Of a stretch of DNA of 64,000 bases, positions 8,724 through 17,378 are shown piece by piece. Numbering within the stretch: the first letter of the stretch is position 1; the number at the start of each line of letters is the position of its first letter. The DNA lies in assembly GCF_001864935.2 (NCBI RefSeq), contig NZ_CP126267.1:2790001-2854000 (forward strand), in the 5' to 3' direction. The notes beneath the pieces were generated by a model. The model searched no databases, was not told the DNA's origin, and saw only the letters and a program-made list of their open reading frames with translations. Source of the DNA: Curtobacterium sp. MCBA15_012 (GTDB taxonomy: Bacteria > Actinomycetota > Actinomycetes > Actinomycetales > Microbacteriaceae). A program made the position numbers and the translations under genes.

Positions 8724-10652
8724 CTAGTGCGTGGTCGGCGTCCCCGCGTCGACCGGCACCCCGGCAGTGCCCGCAGCGACCACGTCCGGCGCCTGCACCG
8801 CGAACTGCGTCCGGTGCAGCTCCTCGTACCGGCCGCGACGTGCCAGGAGTTCCTCGTGTGTGCCCCGTTCCACGATCGAGCCGTCCTCGACCACGAGGAT
8901 CTGGTCCGCACTGCGGATCGTCGACAGCCGGTGCGCGATCACCATCGCCGTCCGCCCGTCGAGCGCCTCGCTCAGGGCCGCCTGCACCGCGGCCTCGGAC
9001 GTCGAGTCGAGCGCGGCGGTGGCCTCGTCGAGGATGACGACCCGCGGCTGCGCCAGCAGGAGCCGGGCGATCGTCATCCGCTGCCGCTCACCGCCGGACA
9101 GCCGGTAGCCCCGCTCCCCGACCATGGTGTCGAGCTGATCGGGCAGCGACCGGACGAGCGTCTCGAGCCGCGCACGGCGCACGGCGTCCCACACCTCGTC
9201 GTCGGTCGCCTCGGGCCGGGCGAGCCGGAGGTTCGAGCCGATGGTCTCGTGGAACAGGTGTCCGTCCTGGGTCACCATGCCCATCGTGTGCCGCATCGAG
9301 GCGAAGGTGACGTCGCGGACGTCGGTCCCGGCGAGACGCACCGCACCGCTGTCGACGTCGTACAGGCGCGCGAGCAGCTGGGCGATCGTGGACTTGCCGG
9401 CGCCGGACGACCCGACGAGTGCGACGGTCTGCCCCGGCTCGATGCGGAACGACACCCCGTGCAGGACCTCGTCGCCGCCCCGGGTGTCGAGTGTGGAGAC
9501 CTCCTCGAGCGAGGCGAGGGACACCTTGTCGGCGGACGGGTAGGCGAACCGGACGTCGTCGAACTCCACCGACACCGGGCCGTCCGGCACCACGACGGCG
9601 TCGGGTCGCTCCTGGATGAGCGGTTCGAGGTCGAGCACCTCGAAGACGCGCTCGAAGCTCACCACCGCGCTCATGATCTCGACGCGCGCGTTCGCCAGGC
9701 TGGTCAGCGGCGCGTACAGGCGGGTGAGCAGGAGCGCGAGGGTGACCACGTCGCCGGTGTTCAGCTGCCCACCGAGCGCGAGGGCCCCGCCGAGCCCGTA
9801 CACGAGCGCCAGCGCGAGCGCGGAGACGAGCATGAGCGCGGTGACGAAGACGAACTGCAGCATCGCGGTGCGGACCCCGATGTCGCGGACGCGGGCGGCC
9901 CGGACCCGGAACTCCGCGGACTCGTCGTCCGGACGGCCGAACAGCTTCACCAGGGTGGCGCCGGGCGCCGAGAACCGCTCGGTCATCTGCGTGCTCATCG
10001 CGGAGTTGTGGTCGGCGGCCTCCCGTCGGAGCGCGGCGAGCCGGCTGCCCATCCGACGGGCCGGCACCAGGAACACCGGCAGCATCACCACGGCGAGCAC
10101 GGTCACGAGCCACGACGTGCTGAGCATGACGCCCAGGGTGAGGACCAGCGCCACGAGGTTCGTCACGACGCCGGACAGGGTGCCGCTGAACGCCTGCTGC
10201 GCGCCGATCACGTCGTTGTTGAGCCGGCTGACGAGGGCACCGGTCCGCGTTCGGGTGAAGAACGCGATCGGCATCTTCTGCACGTGGTCGAACACGGCGG
10301 TGCGGAGGTCCAGGATGACGCCCTCACCGATCCGCGCCGAGTACCAGCGGGTGAGGAGCGATGCGGCGGCGTCGGCCACCGCGACCAGGGCGATCACGAC
10401 CGCGAGCCAGACGATCGTGCCGACCGCCCCACGAGCGGCGATGACGTCGACCACCTGACCGGCGAGCACGGGCGTCGCGACCGCGAGGAACGCCCCGACG
10501 ACGGACAGGGCGATGAACACCACGAGCTTCGCCCGGTACGGCACCGCGAACGTCATGATGCGCCGGACGGACTCCCGCGAGAAGCCGTGCTTCCCGTCCC
10601 TCGCGGTGGAGATCTTGTAGAGCGAGCTCCAGGCCGCGCCTTCCATGCTCAT
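8724..10652 (-). CDS. ABC transporter, fused permease/ATP-binding (exporter type)
   Basis: A 642-aa half-transporter of the exporter (type IV/ABCB) class. Six hydrophobic segments lie in residues ~30-340. The ATPase domain has Walker A GSSGAGKST (414-422), the signature LSGGERQR (519-526), Walker B VVILDEATAALD (~539-550) and a switch histidine in IAHRLST. Half-transporters of this class dimerise and export drugs, lipids or peptides; the substrate cannot be inferred. GGAAGGGG lies just before ATG, supporting this start over the second Met. It is encoded alone; efeB ends 114 bp upstream on the same strand. Confidence 0.93.
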   Translation of the reverse strand: MSMEGAAWSSLYKISTARDGKHGFSRESVRRIMTFAVPYRAKLVVFIALSVVGAFLAVATPVLAGQVVDVIAARGAVGTIVWLAVVIALVAVADAAASLLTRWYSARIGEGVILDLRTAVFDHVQKMPIAFFTRTRTGALVSRLNNDVIGAQQAFSGTLSGVVTNLVALVLTLGVMLSTSWLVTVLAVVMLPVFLVPARRMGSRLAALRREAADHNSAMSTQMTERFSAPGATLVKLFGRPDDESAEFRVRAARVRDIGVRTAMLQFVFVTALMLVSALALALVYGLGGALALGGQLNTGDVVTLALLLTRLYAPLTSLANARVEIMSAVVSFERVFEVLDLEPLIQERPDAVVVPDGPVSVEFDDVRFAYPSADKVSLASLEEVSTLDTRGGDEVLHGVSFRIEPGQTVALVGSSGAGKSTIAQLLARLYDVDSGAVRLAGTDVRDVTFASMRHTMGMVTQDGHLFHETIGSNLRLARPEATDDEVWDAVRRARLETLVRSLPDQLDTMVGERGYRLSGGERQRMTIARLLLAQPRVVILDEATAALDSTSEAAVQAALSEALDGRTAMVIAHRLSTIRSADQILVVEDGSIVERGTHEELLARRGRYEELHRTQFAVQAPDVVAAGTAGVPVDAGTPTTH

Positions 10653-10702
10653 GGTGTCCCCTTCCGGCCGCCACCGACCCGGGTGGTCCGGGGGCGCGGG
10701 TC

Positions 10703-10720
10703 GTCCCCCGTGGCGGGGAC
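10703..10720 (-). terminator. Short hairpin after efeB
   Basis: GTCCCC and GGGGAC form a short stem within the 113-bp gap between the efeB stop and the exporter start. It may separate efeUOB from the exporter gene; the stem is short and the call tentative. Confidence 0.4.
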
Positions 10721-10765
10721 CAGGGAGTCAGGATACGTCGGGGGCGGGGACCGCCGCGGCCAGCG

Positions 10766-12046
10766 TCAGCGGAACAGCTGCTCCCCCACGTACGACCCCT
10801 TCCGCGGTGCCGGCGGGACGGCGAACACCCCGGAGCCGATGTGCGACACGTACTCGTTCAACCGGTCGGACGCGCCGAGCTTCCGCTGCAGCCGCGTGAA
10901 GTGCTCCGGGTCGTTCATGTAGGCCGCGAACAGCAGCCCGGCGTCGAGCTGGCCGTACTGGTTCAGTCCGTCCGTGTAGTTGTAGCCGCGGCGGAGGATC
11001 TTCACGCCGCCGTTGTTCTCGTGCGCAGCGAGCGCGACGTGGGACCGCGGGTCGATCGCGGTCCCACCGTCCGACCCGGCGCCGTGTGCGGCGGCGTGGA
11101 AGTCCGGCGTCGTGTGCTCGCTCCCGCCGGACAGCGGCGCCCCCTCGACCTTGGTCCGGCCGAACACGCGCTGCTGGTCGCTCACCACGTCGGCGTCCCA
11201 CGTCTCCAGGTTCATCCGGATCTTCCGCACGACCTGGTAGCTCCCGCCCGCCATCCACCCGGCGTCGTCGTCGAGCCACACGAAGCGGTCGTACTCCTCG
11301 TCGGTGGTGACGTTGCGGGTGCCGTCCTTGAAGCCCATCAGGTTGCGCGGGGTCGACTGCGTGGGCCCGGCCGAGGCGCGGCCGAAACCGATGACCGTCC
11401 ACCGCACGGTCGCGGTGCCGCGGGCCATGCGCGCCAGGTCGCGCACCGCGTGGTACGCCACCTGCGGGTCGTCGGCGCAGGCCTGCAGGGACAGGTCGCC
11501 GCCGGTCAGGCCGTCCTCGAGCGCGTCGCTCGGCAGGGTCGGGATCGCCGCGAGGTGCGCCGGCCGCTTGGACGCGAGGCCGAAGCGCTCGTCGAACACG
11601 CCGGGACCGAGCCCCACCGTGACCGTGAGCGACGCGGGCCCGAGGTCGAGCGCCTCGCCCGTGTCCGCGCCGACGCCGTTCCCGTGCGCGGGCTCGACGC
11701 TGCCGATCGTCCGACCGGCCTGCAGCTGCGCGATCGCCGCGGACCACCGGGCGAGCAGGACCTGCAGCTCGGTCGCGGTCGACGCGGTCAGGTCGAACAC
11801 CATGAAGACGCAGTGCCGCTGCGGGGTCGTCCGGATGCCGCCCTGCGGCTGCCGCGCGGCGGTCGCGTAGAACGGCACCTGCTGCGACAGGTCGATCGAC
11901 TCGTCGGCGTTCCCCGCGGCACGGAACGGGTCCACCCCGGTCGCGGCCGCGGAACCGGCGATCCCGGCGGCCGCCCCGACCCCGGCACCCGCGGCGGCGA
12001 GGCCGGCACCGAAGAGCCCCCGGCGGGAGACGTGCGGTGCGGTCAC
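10766..12046 (-). CDS. efeB: Dye-decolorising peroxidase EfeB
   Basis: The 426-aa haem peroxidase is exported folded by the Tat system; the N-terminus has SRRGLFG (residues 7-13) before a long Ala-rich hydrophobic stretch. DyP-type features are the GFKDGTRN motif (the GxxDG catalytic aspartate) and a conserved His/Arg region (DPRSHVALAAHEN). In the EfeUOB system it acts outside the membrane with EfeO and EfeU in acid-favoured ferrous iron uptake, and some homologues take iron from haem. GTG at 12046 overlaps the efeO stop in GTGA, so the genes are translationally coupled. Confidence 0.95.
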   Translation of the reverse strand: MTAPHVSRRGLFGAGLAAAGAGVGAAAGIAGSAAATGVDPFRAAGNADESIDLSQQVPFYATAARQPQGGIRTTPQRHCVFMVFDLTASTATELQVLLARWSAAIAQLQAGRTIGSVEPAHGNGVGADTGEALDLGPASLTVTVGLGPGVFDERFGLASKRPAHLAAIPTLPSDALEDGLTGGDLSLQACADDPQVAYHAVRDLARMARGTATVRWTVIGFGRASAGPTQSTPRNLMGFKDGTRNVTTDEEYDRFVWLDDDAGWMAGGSYQVVRKIRMNLETWDADVVSDQQRVFGRTKVEGAPLSGGSEHTTPDFHAAAHGAGSDGGTAIDPRSHVALAAHENNGGVKILRRGYNYTDGLNQYGQLDAGLLFAAYMNDPEHFTRLQRKLGASDRLNEYVSHIGSGVFAVPPAPRKGSYVGEQLFR

Positions 12047-13263
12047 GCGGTCGCGACCTTCTCGGCCAGGCGGGAGAGCGGGTCCTGGAGCGCCTGCACC
12101 TGCTGCGAGATGCGGTTGGCGTCCTTCGCCTTCGCGGCGTCGTCCCACGTGGTGAAGCCGCCGAGGGCGTTGCCGTCGCGGAAGCCGTCCATCATCGTGT
12201 TCGTCGCGTCGAACTGCGCCGCGATCTGCTTCGTGAGCGCCGGGTCGACCTTCGTCAGGCCGGGCTTGAGGTACGCGAAGGCCTGCCGGGCGCCCTCGAC
12301 GTTCGCGGCGAGGTCGACGAGGTCGATGTGGCTGTACGCCTCCTCCTCGCCGGTGACCTTGTTCGACTGGACCTCCTCGAGGAGCCCGGCCGCGCCGTTC
12401 GCCAGGTCCTCGGGCTTGTACTGCAGCGTCGGCACGAGCTTCGCGAGGAGCTGCACGTTCTCGGTCAGGTCCGCCGCGGTCTGCTTCGTCGACGCGGTGA
12501 TCGCACCGGCCTGGAACAGGTCCTTCTCGACGGCGTGGAAGCCGCTCCAGCCCACGGCGTCGTCGAGGTTCGACGCACGCATGTCCACGAGGTAGTCGAG
12601 GTTGCCGGCGTTGTCCGTCGCGCTGTGCCCCTTCTTCACGAAGCCGTCGACGTCGCTCTCGACGTGCTCGTAGAAGGGCCGGGCAGCCGCGTAGTCCCGC
12701 TTCGCCGCCTCGAGGTCGCCCTTGTCGACGTCGGCCTGGAGCTGCTGGACGGCGGTCACCATGTCGGTGACCTGGCCGTCGACGTACGTCGCGTAGCCCT
12801 TCGCACCGTCGGCGAGCAGGGCCGCGGCACTGCTCCCCGCGGTCGCGGCGGCCTTGCCGGTGACGGTGAAGTCGGTGAGCTCCTCGGTCGCCCCGGGGCA
12901 GTACACCTGGTACTTCCCACCCGTGAGCGTCGCGGTGAAGGTCACCGGGGCCAGACCGGGCGCGAGGTTCTCCTTCTCGCCGAGGATCCGCTGGTCCTGC
13001 AGCAGCTCGACCTCGGTGATCGCGGTCGAGCTCTGGTTCTCGACCCGGAACGTGACGGGGCCCGCGGGGACCTTCGTGGTCGACACGGCGCAGGCGTCGG
13101 AACCGTCGTTCGTCAGGGTGATGGTGACGCGCGAGACCTTCCCGGTGCCGCCGGTGGCGTCGTCGGCCGGGGTGCTCGCGGCGCAGCCGGTGAGCGCGAG
13201 GGCGGTGACGGTGCCGAGGGCACCGAGGGCGATCAGGGGTCGGACGGTCCTACCGAACGGCAT
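12043..13263 (-). CDS. efeO: Iron-uptake lipoprotein EfeO (cupredoxin-imelysin)
   Basis: A 406-aa surface lipoprotein with lipobox LTGC near residue 23. An N-terminal cupredoxin-like domain (~35-140) ends in KYQVYCPG. The rest is an M75/imelysin helical domain with its HxxE metal motif in FHAVEK. It is thought to bind and deliver iron to the EfeU permease. GGAG lies nine bases before ATG. The start overlaps the end of efeU by 14 bp and the stop overlaps efeB, so efeU-efeO-efeB is a single operon. Confidence 0.95.
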   Translation of the reverse strand: MPFGRTVRPLIALGALGTVTALALTGCAASTPADDATGGTGKVSRVTITLTNDGSDACAVSTTKVPAGPVTFRVENQSSTAITEVELLQDQRILGEKENLAPGLAPVTFTATLTGGKYQVYCPGATEELTDFTVTGKAAATAGSSAAALLADGAKGYATYVDGQVTDMVTAVQQLQADVDKGDLEAAKRDYAAARPFYEHVESDVDGFVKKGHSATDNAGNLDYLVDMRASNLDDAVGWSGFHAVEKDLFQAGAITASTKQTAADLTENVQLLAKLVPTLQYKPEDLANGAAGLLEEVQSNKVTGEEEAYSHIDLVDLAANVEGARQAFAYLKPGLTKVDPALTKQIAAQFDATNTMMDGFRDGNALGGFTTWDDAAKAKDANRISQQVQALQDPLSRLAEKVATA

Positions 13264-14842
13264 GGTCGAGGCTCCTTGCAGGGACGTCGGCGGGCGGTCC
13301 GCGCGACGGGTCGGTTCCGGGGGTGGTGGTCGTGGGGGCGGGGAGGCGGCGTCGGTCGCGCACCGCGAGCGCGGCCTGGGCGGCAGCGGCGACGAGCAGG
13401 GCGATCGGCAGCCAGGCGTTCCAGAGCCGGAGCTCGGCAGCGCGGGTCTGTGCGGCGGCGACGGCCGCGGCCGTGCGGTCCGCCGTGGCGCCGGGGACGG
13501 CCCACACGTCGCGTTCCAGCGTGGTCGTCCGAGCGGCCGGGAGGCCCCCACCGCGCAGCGTGAGCACGTCGCGTTCCGAGCGGGTCGCGTCCAGGACGCC
13601 CCCCGCGACGGTCGTGAGGGTCGTGCTGGCGCGGACGGTCCAGGTGGCGGCGAACGGGCCGGGGTTCGTCGACGGCGAGACGCCGACCGGGACCCGCCCG
13701 AACAGTCCGACGAGCTGGTCGAGCGTCAGGCTGGTCGGCCGGTCCGCGGACGGGACGTCCTCGGTCACCTGCCACTGGTCCGCGGTGGTGCCCGCGCGGG
13801 CGACGCGGCGGTGGGCCGACGCGGGCAGGGTGAGCCGCGCCTCCCGGCCGCTCCCGGCCACGCGGAGGACCGCCGCCGCACCGTCGACGGACGCCGTGAC
13901 CGACGTGGCGTCGCCGGTGACGGCGACCGTGCGCGGCACGTCGGGTCCGGTCCCGGACGGGACGGCGACCGCGAGCACGACGGCGGCCGCGGCGAAGGCG
14001 GCGGCGAGGACCGCTCGGAGCCGCGGGACGCGAGCGGGCGCGGGGCGCCATGCCCGCGGCCACAGCGAGATCGCGAGGACCGGGACGACGTAGAGGACCC
14101 AGCCGAGCACCTCGATCACCCGCGGGTCCGCGGGGATGCCGAGCACGCCCGTGACGAGGGCGCCGCGCAGCGAACCGTTCGGCGCGAGCCACCCGAGGTC
14201 GACCGTGCGCTGCTGGCCGATCACGATCCACCCGGCCTCGTGCGCGTGCCGGATCGCGGTGAGCACGAGGCCGCCCGCGACGAAGACGAGGAAGACGCCC
14301 GTGCCGGTGAAGAACCGGCGGAGGTCGAGCCGGACGCCGCCCGTGTAGATGCCGTAGCCGACCAGGACCGCGACGGCGATGCCGATGACGGCGCCGAGGG
14401 CCGCCGTGCCGGTGTCCGCGGACGCCTGGAACGTGGCGAGCAGGAACACCGAGGTCTCGAAGCCCTCCTTGAGGACGGCCAGGAACGCCATGCCGGCGAG
14501 TGCCCAGGCGGTGCCGCGGCCGAGGGCGGCGGTCGCGCTCGCCTCGAGGTCCTGCGACAGGGTGCGGGCGTGCGTCCGCATCCACACGATCATGCCGGTG
14601 ACGAAGACCACGGCGACGACGCCGATCACGGTCTCCATGCCCTCCTGCTGGGCCTGGGGCAGCGCCTGTTCGACGGCTTGGAGGCCGAAGCCCACGGCGA
14701 TGCTCAGCGCGACGGCGAGGCCGACCCCGACCCACATCGGGGCGAGCGGCGCGCGGTTGCGACGCAGGAACGCGGCGATGATGCCGACGATGAGCGTCGC
14801 TTCGAGGCCTTCGCGGAGGCCGATGACGAGTGTGGCGATCAT
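13250..14842 (-). CDS. efeU: Ferrous iron permease EfeU (FTR1 family), long form
   Basis: The first ~280 residues are an Ftr1/EfeU permease with two REGLE-type iron motifs: REGLE at 10-14 and KEGFE at 125-129. The protein is 530 aa, against ~275 for E. coli EfeU. The extra ~240 residues form a non-membrane, Thr/Val-rich region followed by one more hydrophobic helix near the C-terminus, so it is probably extracytoplasmic. A half-copy of the GGGAGGCGCG repeat lies in this extension (13835-13850, encoding GREAR). The ATG is the first in frame and lies four bases from a DtxR/IdeR box, implying iron repression. Confidence 0.93.
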   Translation of the reverse strand: MIATLVIGLREGLEATLIVGIIAAFLRRNRAPLAPMWVGVGLAVALSIAVGFGLQAVEQALPQAQQEGMETVIGVVAVVFVTGMIVWMRTHARTLSQDLEASATAALGRGTAWALAGMAFLAVLKEGFETSVFLLATFQASADTGTAALGAVIGIAVAVLVGYGIYTGGVRLDLRRFFTGTGVFLVFVAGGLVLTAIRHAHEAGWIVIGQQRTVDLGWLAPNGSLRGALVTGVLGIPADPRVIEVLGWVLYVVPVLAISLWPRAWRPAPARVPRLRAVLAAAFAAAAVVLAVAVPSGTGPDVPRTVAVTGDATSVTASVDGAAAVLRVAGSGREARLTLPASAHRRVARAGTTADQWQVTEDVPSADRPTSLTLDQLVGLFGRVPVGVSPSTNPGPFAATWTVRASTTLTTVAGGVLDATRSERDVLTLRGGGLPAARTTTLERDVWAVPGATADRTAAAVAAAQTRAAELRLWNAWLPIALLVAAAAQAALAVRDRRRLPAPTTTTPGTDPSRGPPADVPARSLDHAVR

Positions 14843-14845
14843 GGC

Positions 14846-14864
14846 GTAGGTGAGGCTAACCTAA
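14846..14864. promoter_or_regulatory. DtxR/IdeR iron box
   Basis: GTAGGTGAGGCTAACCTAA matches the classical DtxR/IdeR consensus TTAGGTTAGGCTAACCTAA at 17 of 19 positions. It sits in the 69-bp gap between efeU (minus) and the TRIC-channel gene (plus). Iron-loaded DtxR/IdeR would be expected to repress efeUOB here, and could also affect the divergent gene. Confidence 0.85.
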
Positions 14865-14911
14865 CCGCACCGCGATCCGCCACCTGCGGCCCGTGGGGTT
14901 TGATTGTTCTC

Positions 14912-15940
14912 ATGAACCTGCTCACCCCCGAGGGCCTGGCGTCGGTGACGAACGTCCTCGATCTCGCGGGCGTGTTCGCGTCCGCGCTGCTCGGTGGATC
15001 GCTCGCCCGCACCATGGACTTCGACCTGTTCGGGTTCCTCGTCGTCGGCTTCGTCTCCGGCCTCGGCGGCGGCATGCTCCGCGACACCCTGCTGCAGAAC
15101 GGTCCCCCGGTCGCGCTCGTCGACCCGCTGTACGTGCCGGTCGCGATCGCCGGCGCGCTCATCGCGTTCCTCGTGTCCTTCTCCGAGCTCACGTGGGACC
15201 GCCTGTTCACCGTGCTCGACGCCGCGGTCATCGGCTTCTGGGCGGTCGTCGGCGTGCAGCGCACCTTCGACGCCGGGCTCGAGTGGCCGGCCGCGATCAT
15301 CATGGGGACGATCACCGCGGTCGGCGGCGGAGCGATGCGCGACATGCTCCTCCGCCGTGTGCCGGCGGTGTTCGGCGGGAACGCGCTGTACGCGACCGTC
15401 GCCGTCGCCGCGTCGGCCGTGATGGTCGTCGCGTCGCACCTCGGCTCCCCCACGATCGGGATCATCGCCGCGATCGTGCTGTCCCTGGGGCTGCGCTACG
15501 GCGCGGTCCGCCGGGGCTGGGGGCTGCCGAACGGCCGCGACTGGCAGCCGAAGTCCACGCTCGGGTCGCTGCTGCAACGGGGTCGGCGGCTGCGGCCGGA
15601 CGCGATCCGGCTGCTGCGGCGGCCGGGTCGGCGTGCAGGGGCGGGGAGCGTCCACAGCGAGCGGGGCGGGGACGGTACCGGGACGGTGGCGACGGTCGAC
15701 GGAGGTGGGTCCTGGGGCGGTCAGGGCGACTCGGGCGCGCGGGGCGACGCGGGCGGTCGGGGCGACGCGGGCGGTCGGGGCGACGCGGGCGGTCGGGGCG
15801 ACGCGGCCGGTCGGGGCGACGCGGCCGGTCGGGGCGACGCGGGCGGTCGGGGCGACGCGGCCGGTCGGGGCGACGCAGCCGGTCGGGGTCGTGGCGCCGA
15901 GGGCGGTCCGACCGACCAGGAAACGCACTCCGGCAGCTGA
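14912..15940 (+). CDS. TRIC-family cation channel (UPF0126) with RGD-repeat tail
   Basis: The first ~210 residues hold seven hydrophobic segments in the two-fold repeat of bacterial TRIC/UPF0126 proteins, including the glycine-rich GLGGGMLRD and its second-half counterpart AVGGGAMRDMLLR. Family members are monovalent-cation channels in the inner membrane. The protein is 342 aa, about 120 longer than typical. The tail is predicted cytosolic or disordered and includes eight 6-residue repeats RGDA(G/A)G. It diverges from efeU across a DtxR/IdeR box. ATG at 14912 begins just before the first helix; much longer upstream frames are shadows of efeUO. Confidence 0.88.
   Translation: MNLLTPEGLASVTNVLDLAGVFASALLGGSLARTMDFDLFGFLVVGFVSGLGGGMLRDTLLQNGPPVALVDPLYVPVAIAGALIAFLVSFSELTWDRLFTVLDAAVIGFWAVVGVQRTFDAGLEWPAAIIMGTITAVGGGAMRDMLLRRVPAVFGGNALYATVAVAASAVMVVASHLGSPTIGIIAAIVLSLGLRYGAVRRGWGLPNGRDWQPKSTLGSLLQRGRRLRPDAIRLLRRPGRRAGAGSVHSERGGDGTGTVATVDGGGSWGGQGDSGARGDAGGRGDAGGRGDAGGRGDAAGRGDAAGRGDAGGRGDAAGRGDAAGRGRGAEGGPTDQETHSGS
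15740..15883 (+). repeat. Eight tandem 18-bp repeats encoding RGDA(G/A)G
   Basis: Eight head-to-tail 18-bp units of the form CGGGGCGACGCGGSCGGT sit in frame in the TRIC-channel tail. Variation is confined mainly to the second base of the fifth codon (GGC or GCC, Gly or Ala). Such perfect units expand and contract by slippage. Confidence 0.92.
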
Positions 15941-16201
15941 ACCTGTCTCCGCTGCCACCCCGGCAGTAGCATCGGTACCGCCGGGTATCGACCCGGTGAC
16001 CGCCGCCCGCTGACGCACCGACACGACCCGAACGTGCCGGTCCGCCACACGGACGTCAGGTCGGGGACCAGGTCGGTGCCGCGCGGGATCAGCGCGCGGC
16101 GCGACGGTCCTCGACGGACCGCGCACGCCACCACCGAGCGCGGGGATCGCACCCGACCAGCTCTGCCCCGCACCGCCACGACGATCACGAACCAGGATCA
16201 G

Positions 16202-16804
16202 ATGCGCGACGACGCCACATCCACCCCGCGGACCCCGCGCGCCGAGGTGCGGGAGCGCCTGCTCGTGGCCGCCGCCGAGGTCTTCGCTGAGTCCGGCCTG
16301 GCCGGGGCCCGGCTCGACGACGTCGCCGCGCGGGCGGGGTTCAGCAAGGGCGCGGTCTACTCGAACTTCGCGTCGAAGCAGGACCTCGTGGCGGCGGTCA
16401 TGCAGCGCCAGACGAACCGCGTGCTCGCGTCGTTGCAGGAGGTCGTCCAGGTCGACGTCACGGCGGCACGCCTCGGCGATGTCGTCCGCGCCGCGTTCGG
16501 CCGGCACGACCAGCGCGCCCAGTTCGCGCTGCTCGCCGAGTTCCGGGGCTACGCCGTGCAGCACCCCGAGTTCACGCCCGAGTTCGTCCGGCAACGGCGC
16601 GAGCTGCAGGACGGGGTGCTCGGCCTCGTGGACCTGTGGTTCGACGCGCACCCCGAGGTCGATGCCGGGATGCCGCGGGAGGACCTCGCCGTCCTGCTCG
16701 TCGCCGCCAACGTCGGGATCGTGTTCGACGAGCCCGCGCTGCCCGGGGTCGACCCGGGCGACGTCATCGCCGCCGTGGTCGAGGCGGTCATCCGGCCGCG
16801 CTGA
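16202..16804 (+). CDS. TetR/AcrR-family transcriptional regulator
   Basis: A 200-aa one-component repressor-type protein. The N-terminal helix-turn-helix spans about residues 12-60 (VFAESGLAGARLDDVAARAG then KGAVYSNFASK, the classical TetR recognition helix). The C-terminal domain is all-helical and would bind an unknown ligand. It is followed directly by the palindrome array, and no obvious partner gene adjoins it. ATG at 16202 is chosen because the upstream in-frame extension (to 16034) is Arg/Pro-rich and unlike TetR proteins. The 261 bp before it, 15941-16201, show nothing else I can name. Confidence 0.88.
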   Translation: MRDDATSTPRTPRAEVRERLLVAAAEVFAESGLAGARLDDVAARAGFSKGAVYSNFASKQDLVAAVMQRQTNRVLASLQEVVQVDVTAARLGDVVRAAFGRHDQRAQFALLAEFRGYAVQHPEFTPEFVRQRRELQDGVLGLVDLWFDAHPEVDAGMPREDLAVLLVAANVGIVFDEPALPGVDPGDVIAAVVEAVIRPR

Positions 16805-16888
16805 CGACGTCGGTGGCGGCGGCTGGCGCCGCGGGGCGCGCGGCGCCGCGCCGCCGCTGCGCGGCGGGACGCCGCCGCTGCGCGGCGA

Positions 16889-17334
16889 ACAACCGAAAGC
16901 ACGTCGCACCACGAGATTCCGTGGCGCGACCTGCTTTCGCCCGTGCGCGCGTCGCGCGCGCAGGCGGCGCGCGGGGGCGCGCGGCGCGCCGACAGCGGAG
17001 CGCCGCCGCCGCTGCGCGGCGAACAACGGAAAGCACCTCGCACCACGAGATTCCGTGGCGCGACCTGCTTTCGCCTGTGCGCGCGTCGCCCGCGCAGGCG
17101 GCGCGCGGCGCGCCGACAGCGGAGCGCCGCCGCTACGCGGCGAACAACGGAAAGCACCTCGCACCACGAGATTCCGTGGCGCGACCTGCTTCCGCTTGTG
17201 CGCGAGTCGCGCGCGCAGGCGGCGCGCAGCGCGGTCGCAGCGCGCCGGCAGCAGAGCGCCGCCGCCGCTACGCGGCGAACAACCGGAAGCACCTCGCGCC
17301 ACGAGATTCCGTGGCGCGACGTGCTTCCGGTTGT
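16889..17334. repeat. Tandem array of four 56-bp palindromes
   Basis: Four copies of an imperfect palindrome start at about 16889, 17024, 17144 and 17279 (spacings 135, 120 and 135 bp). The last copy (17279-17334) has arms beginning ACAACCGGAAGCACCTCGCG and pairs over ~25 bp with one mismatch around a short centre. Copy 1 is degenerate at its outer ends. The linkers share GCGCGCAGGCGGCGCGC-like sequence. Two further 56-bp copies lie at 38909 and 45634. Long open frames crossing the array are by-products of GC bias. The array fills the otherwise gene-free 16805-17378. Confidence 0.9.
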
Positions 17335-17378
17335 GCGCGGCGCCGATCGGCGTCGGCAGCGGCGGGCGGGCGCCGCCG

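Noticed and set aside
8577..10922. 781-codon plus-strand frame over the ABC exporter
   Set aside because: Antisense shadow; the minus-strand gene has all ABC motifs and a ribosome-binding site.
15740..15883. RGD integrin-binding adhesin
   Set aside because: The RGD triplets are part of a low-complexity tail of a cytoplasmic-membrane channel with no secretion signal for that region.
16889..17334. CRISPR array
   Set aside because: Repeats are palindromic and 120-135 bp apart with homologous rather than unique spacers, and there are no cas genes.
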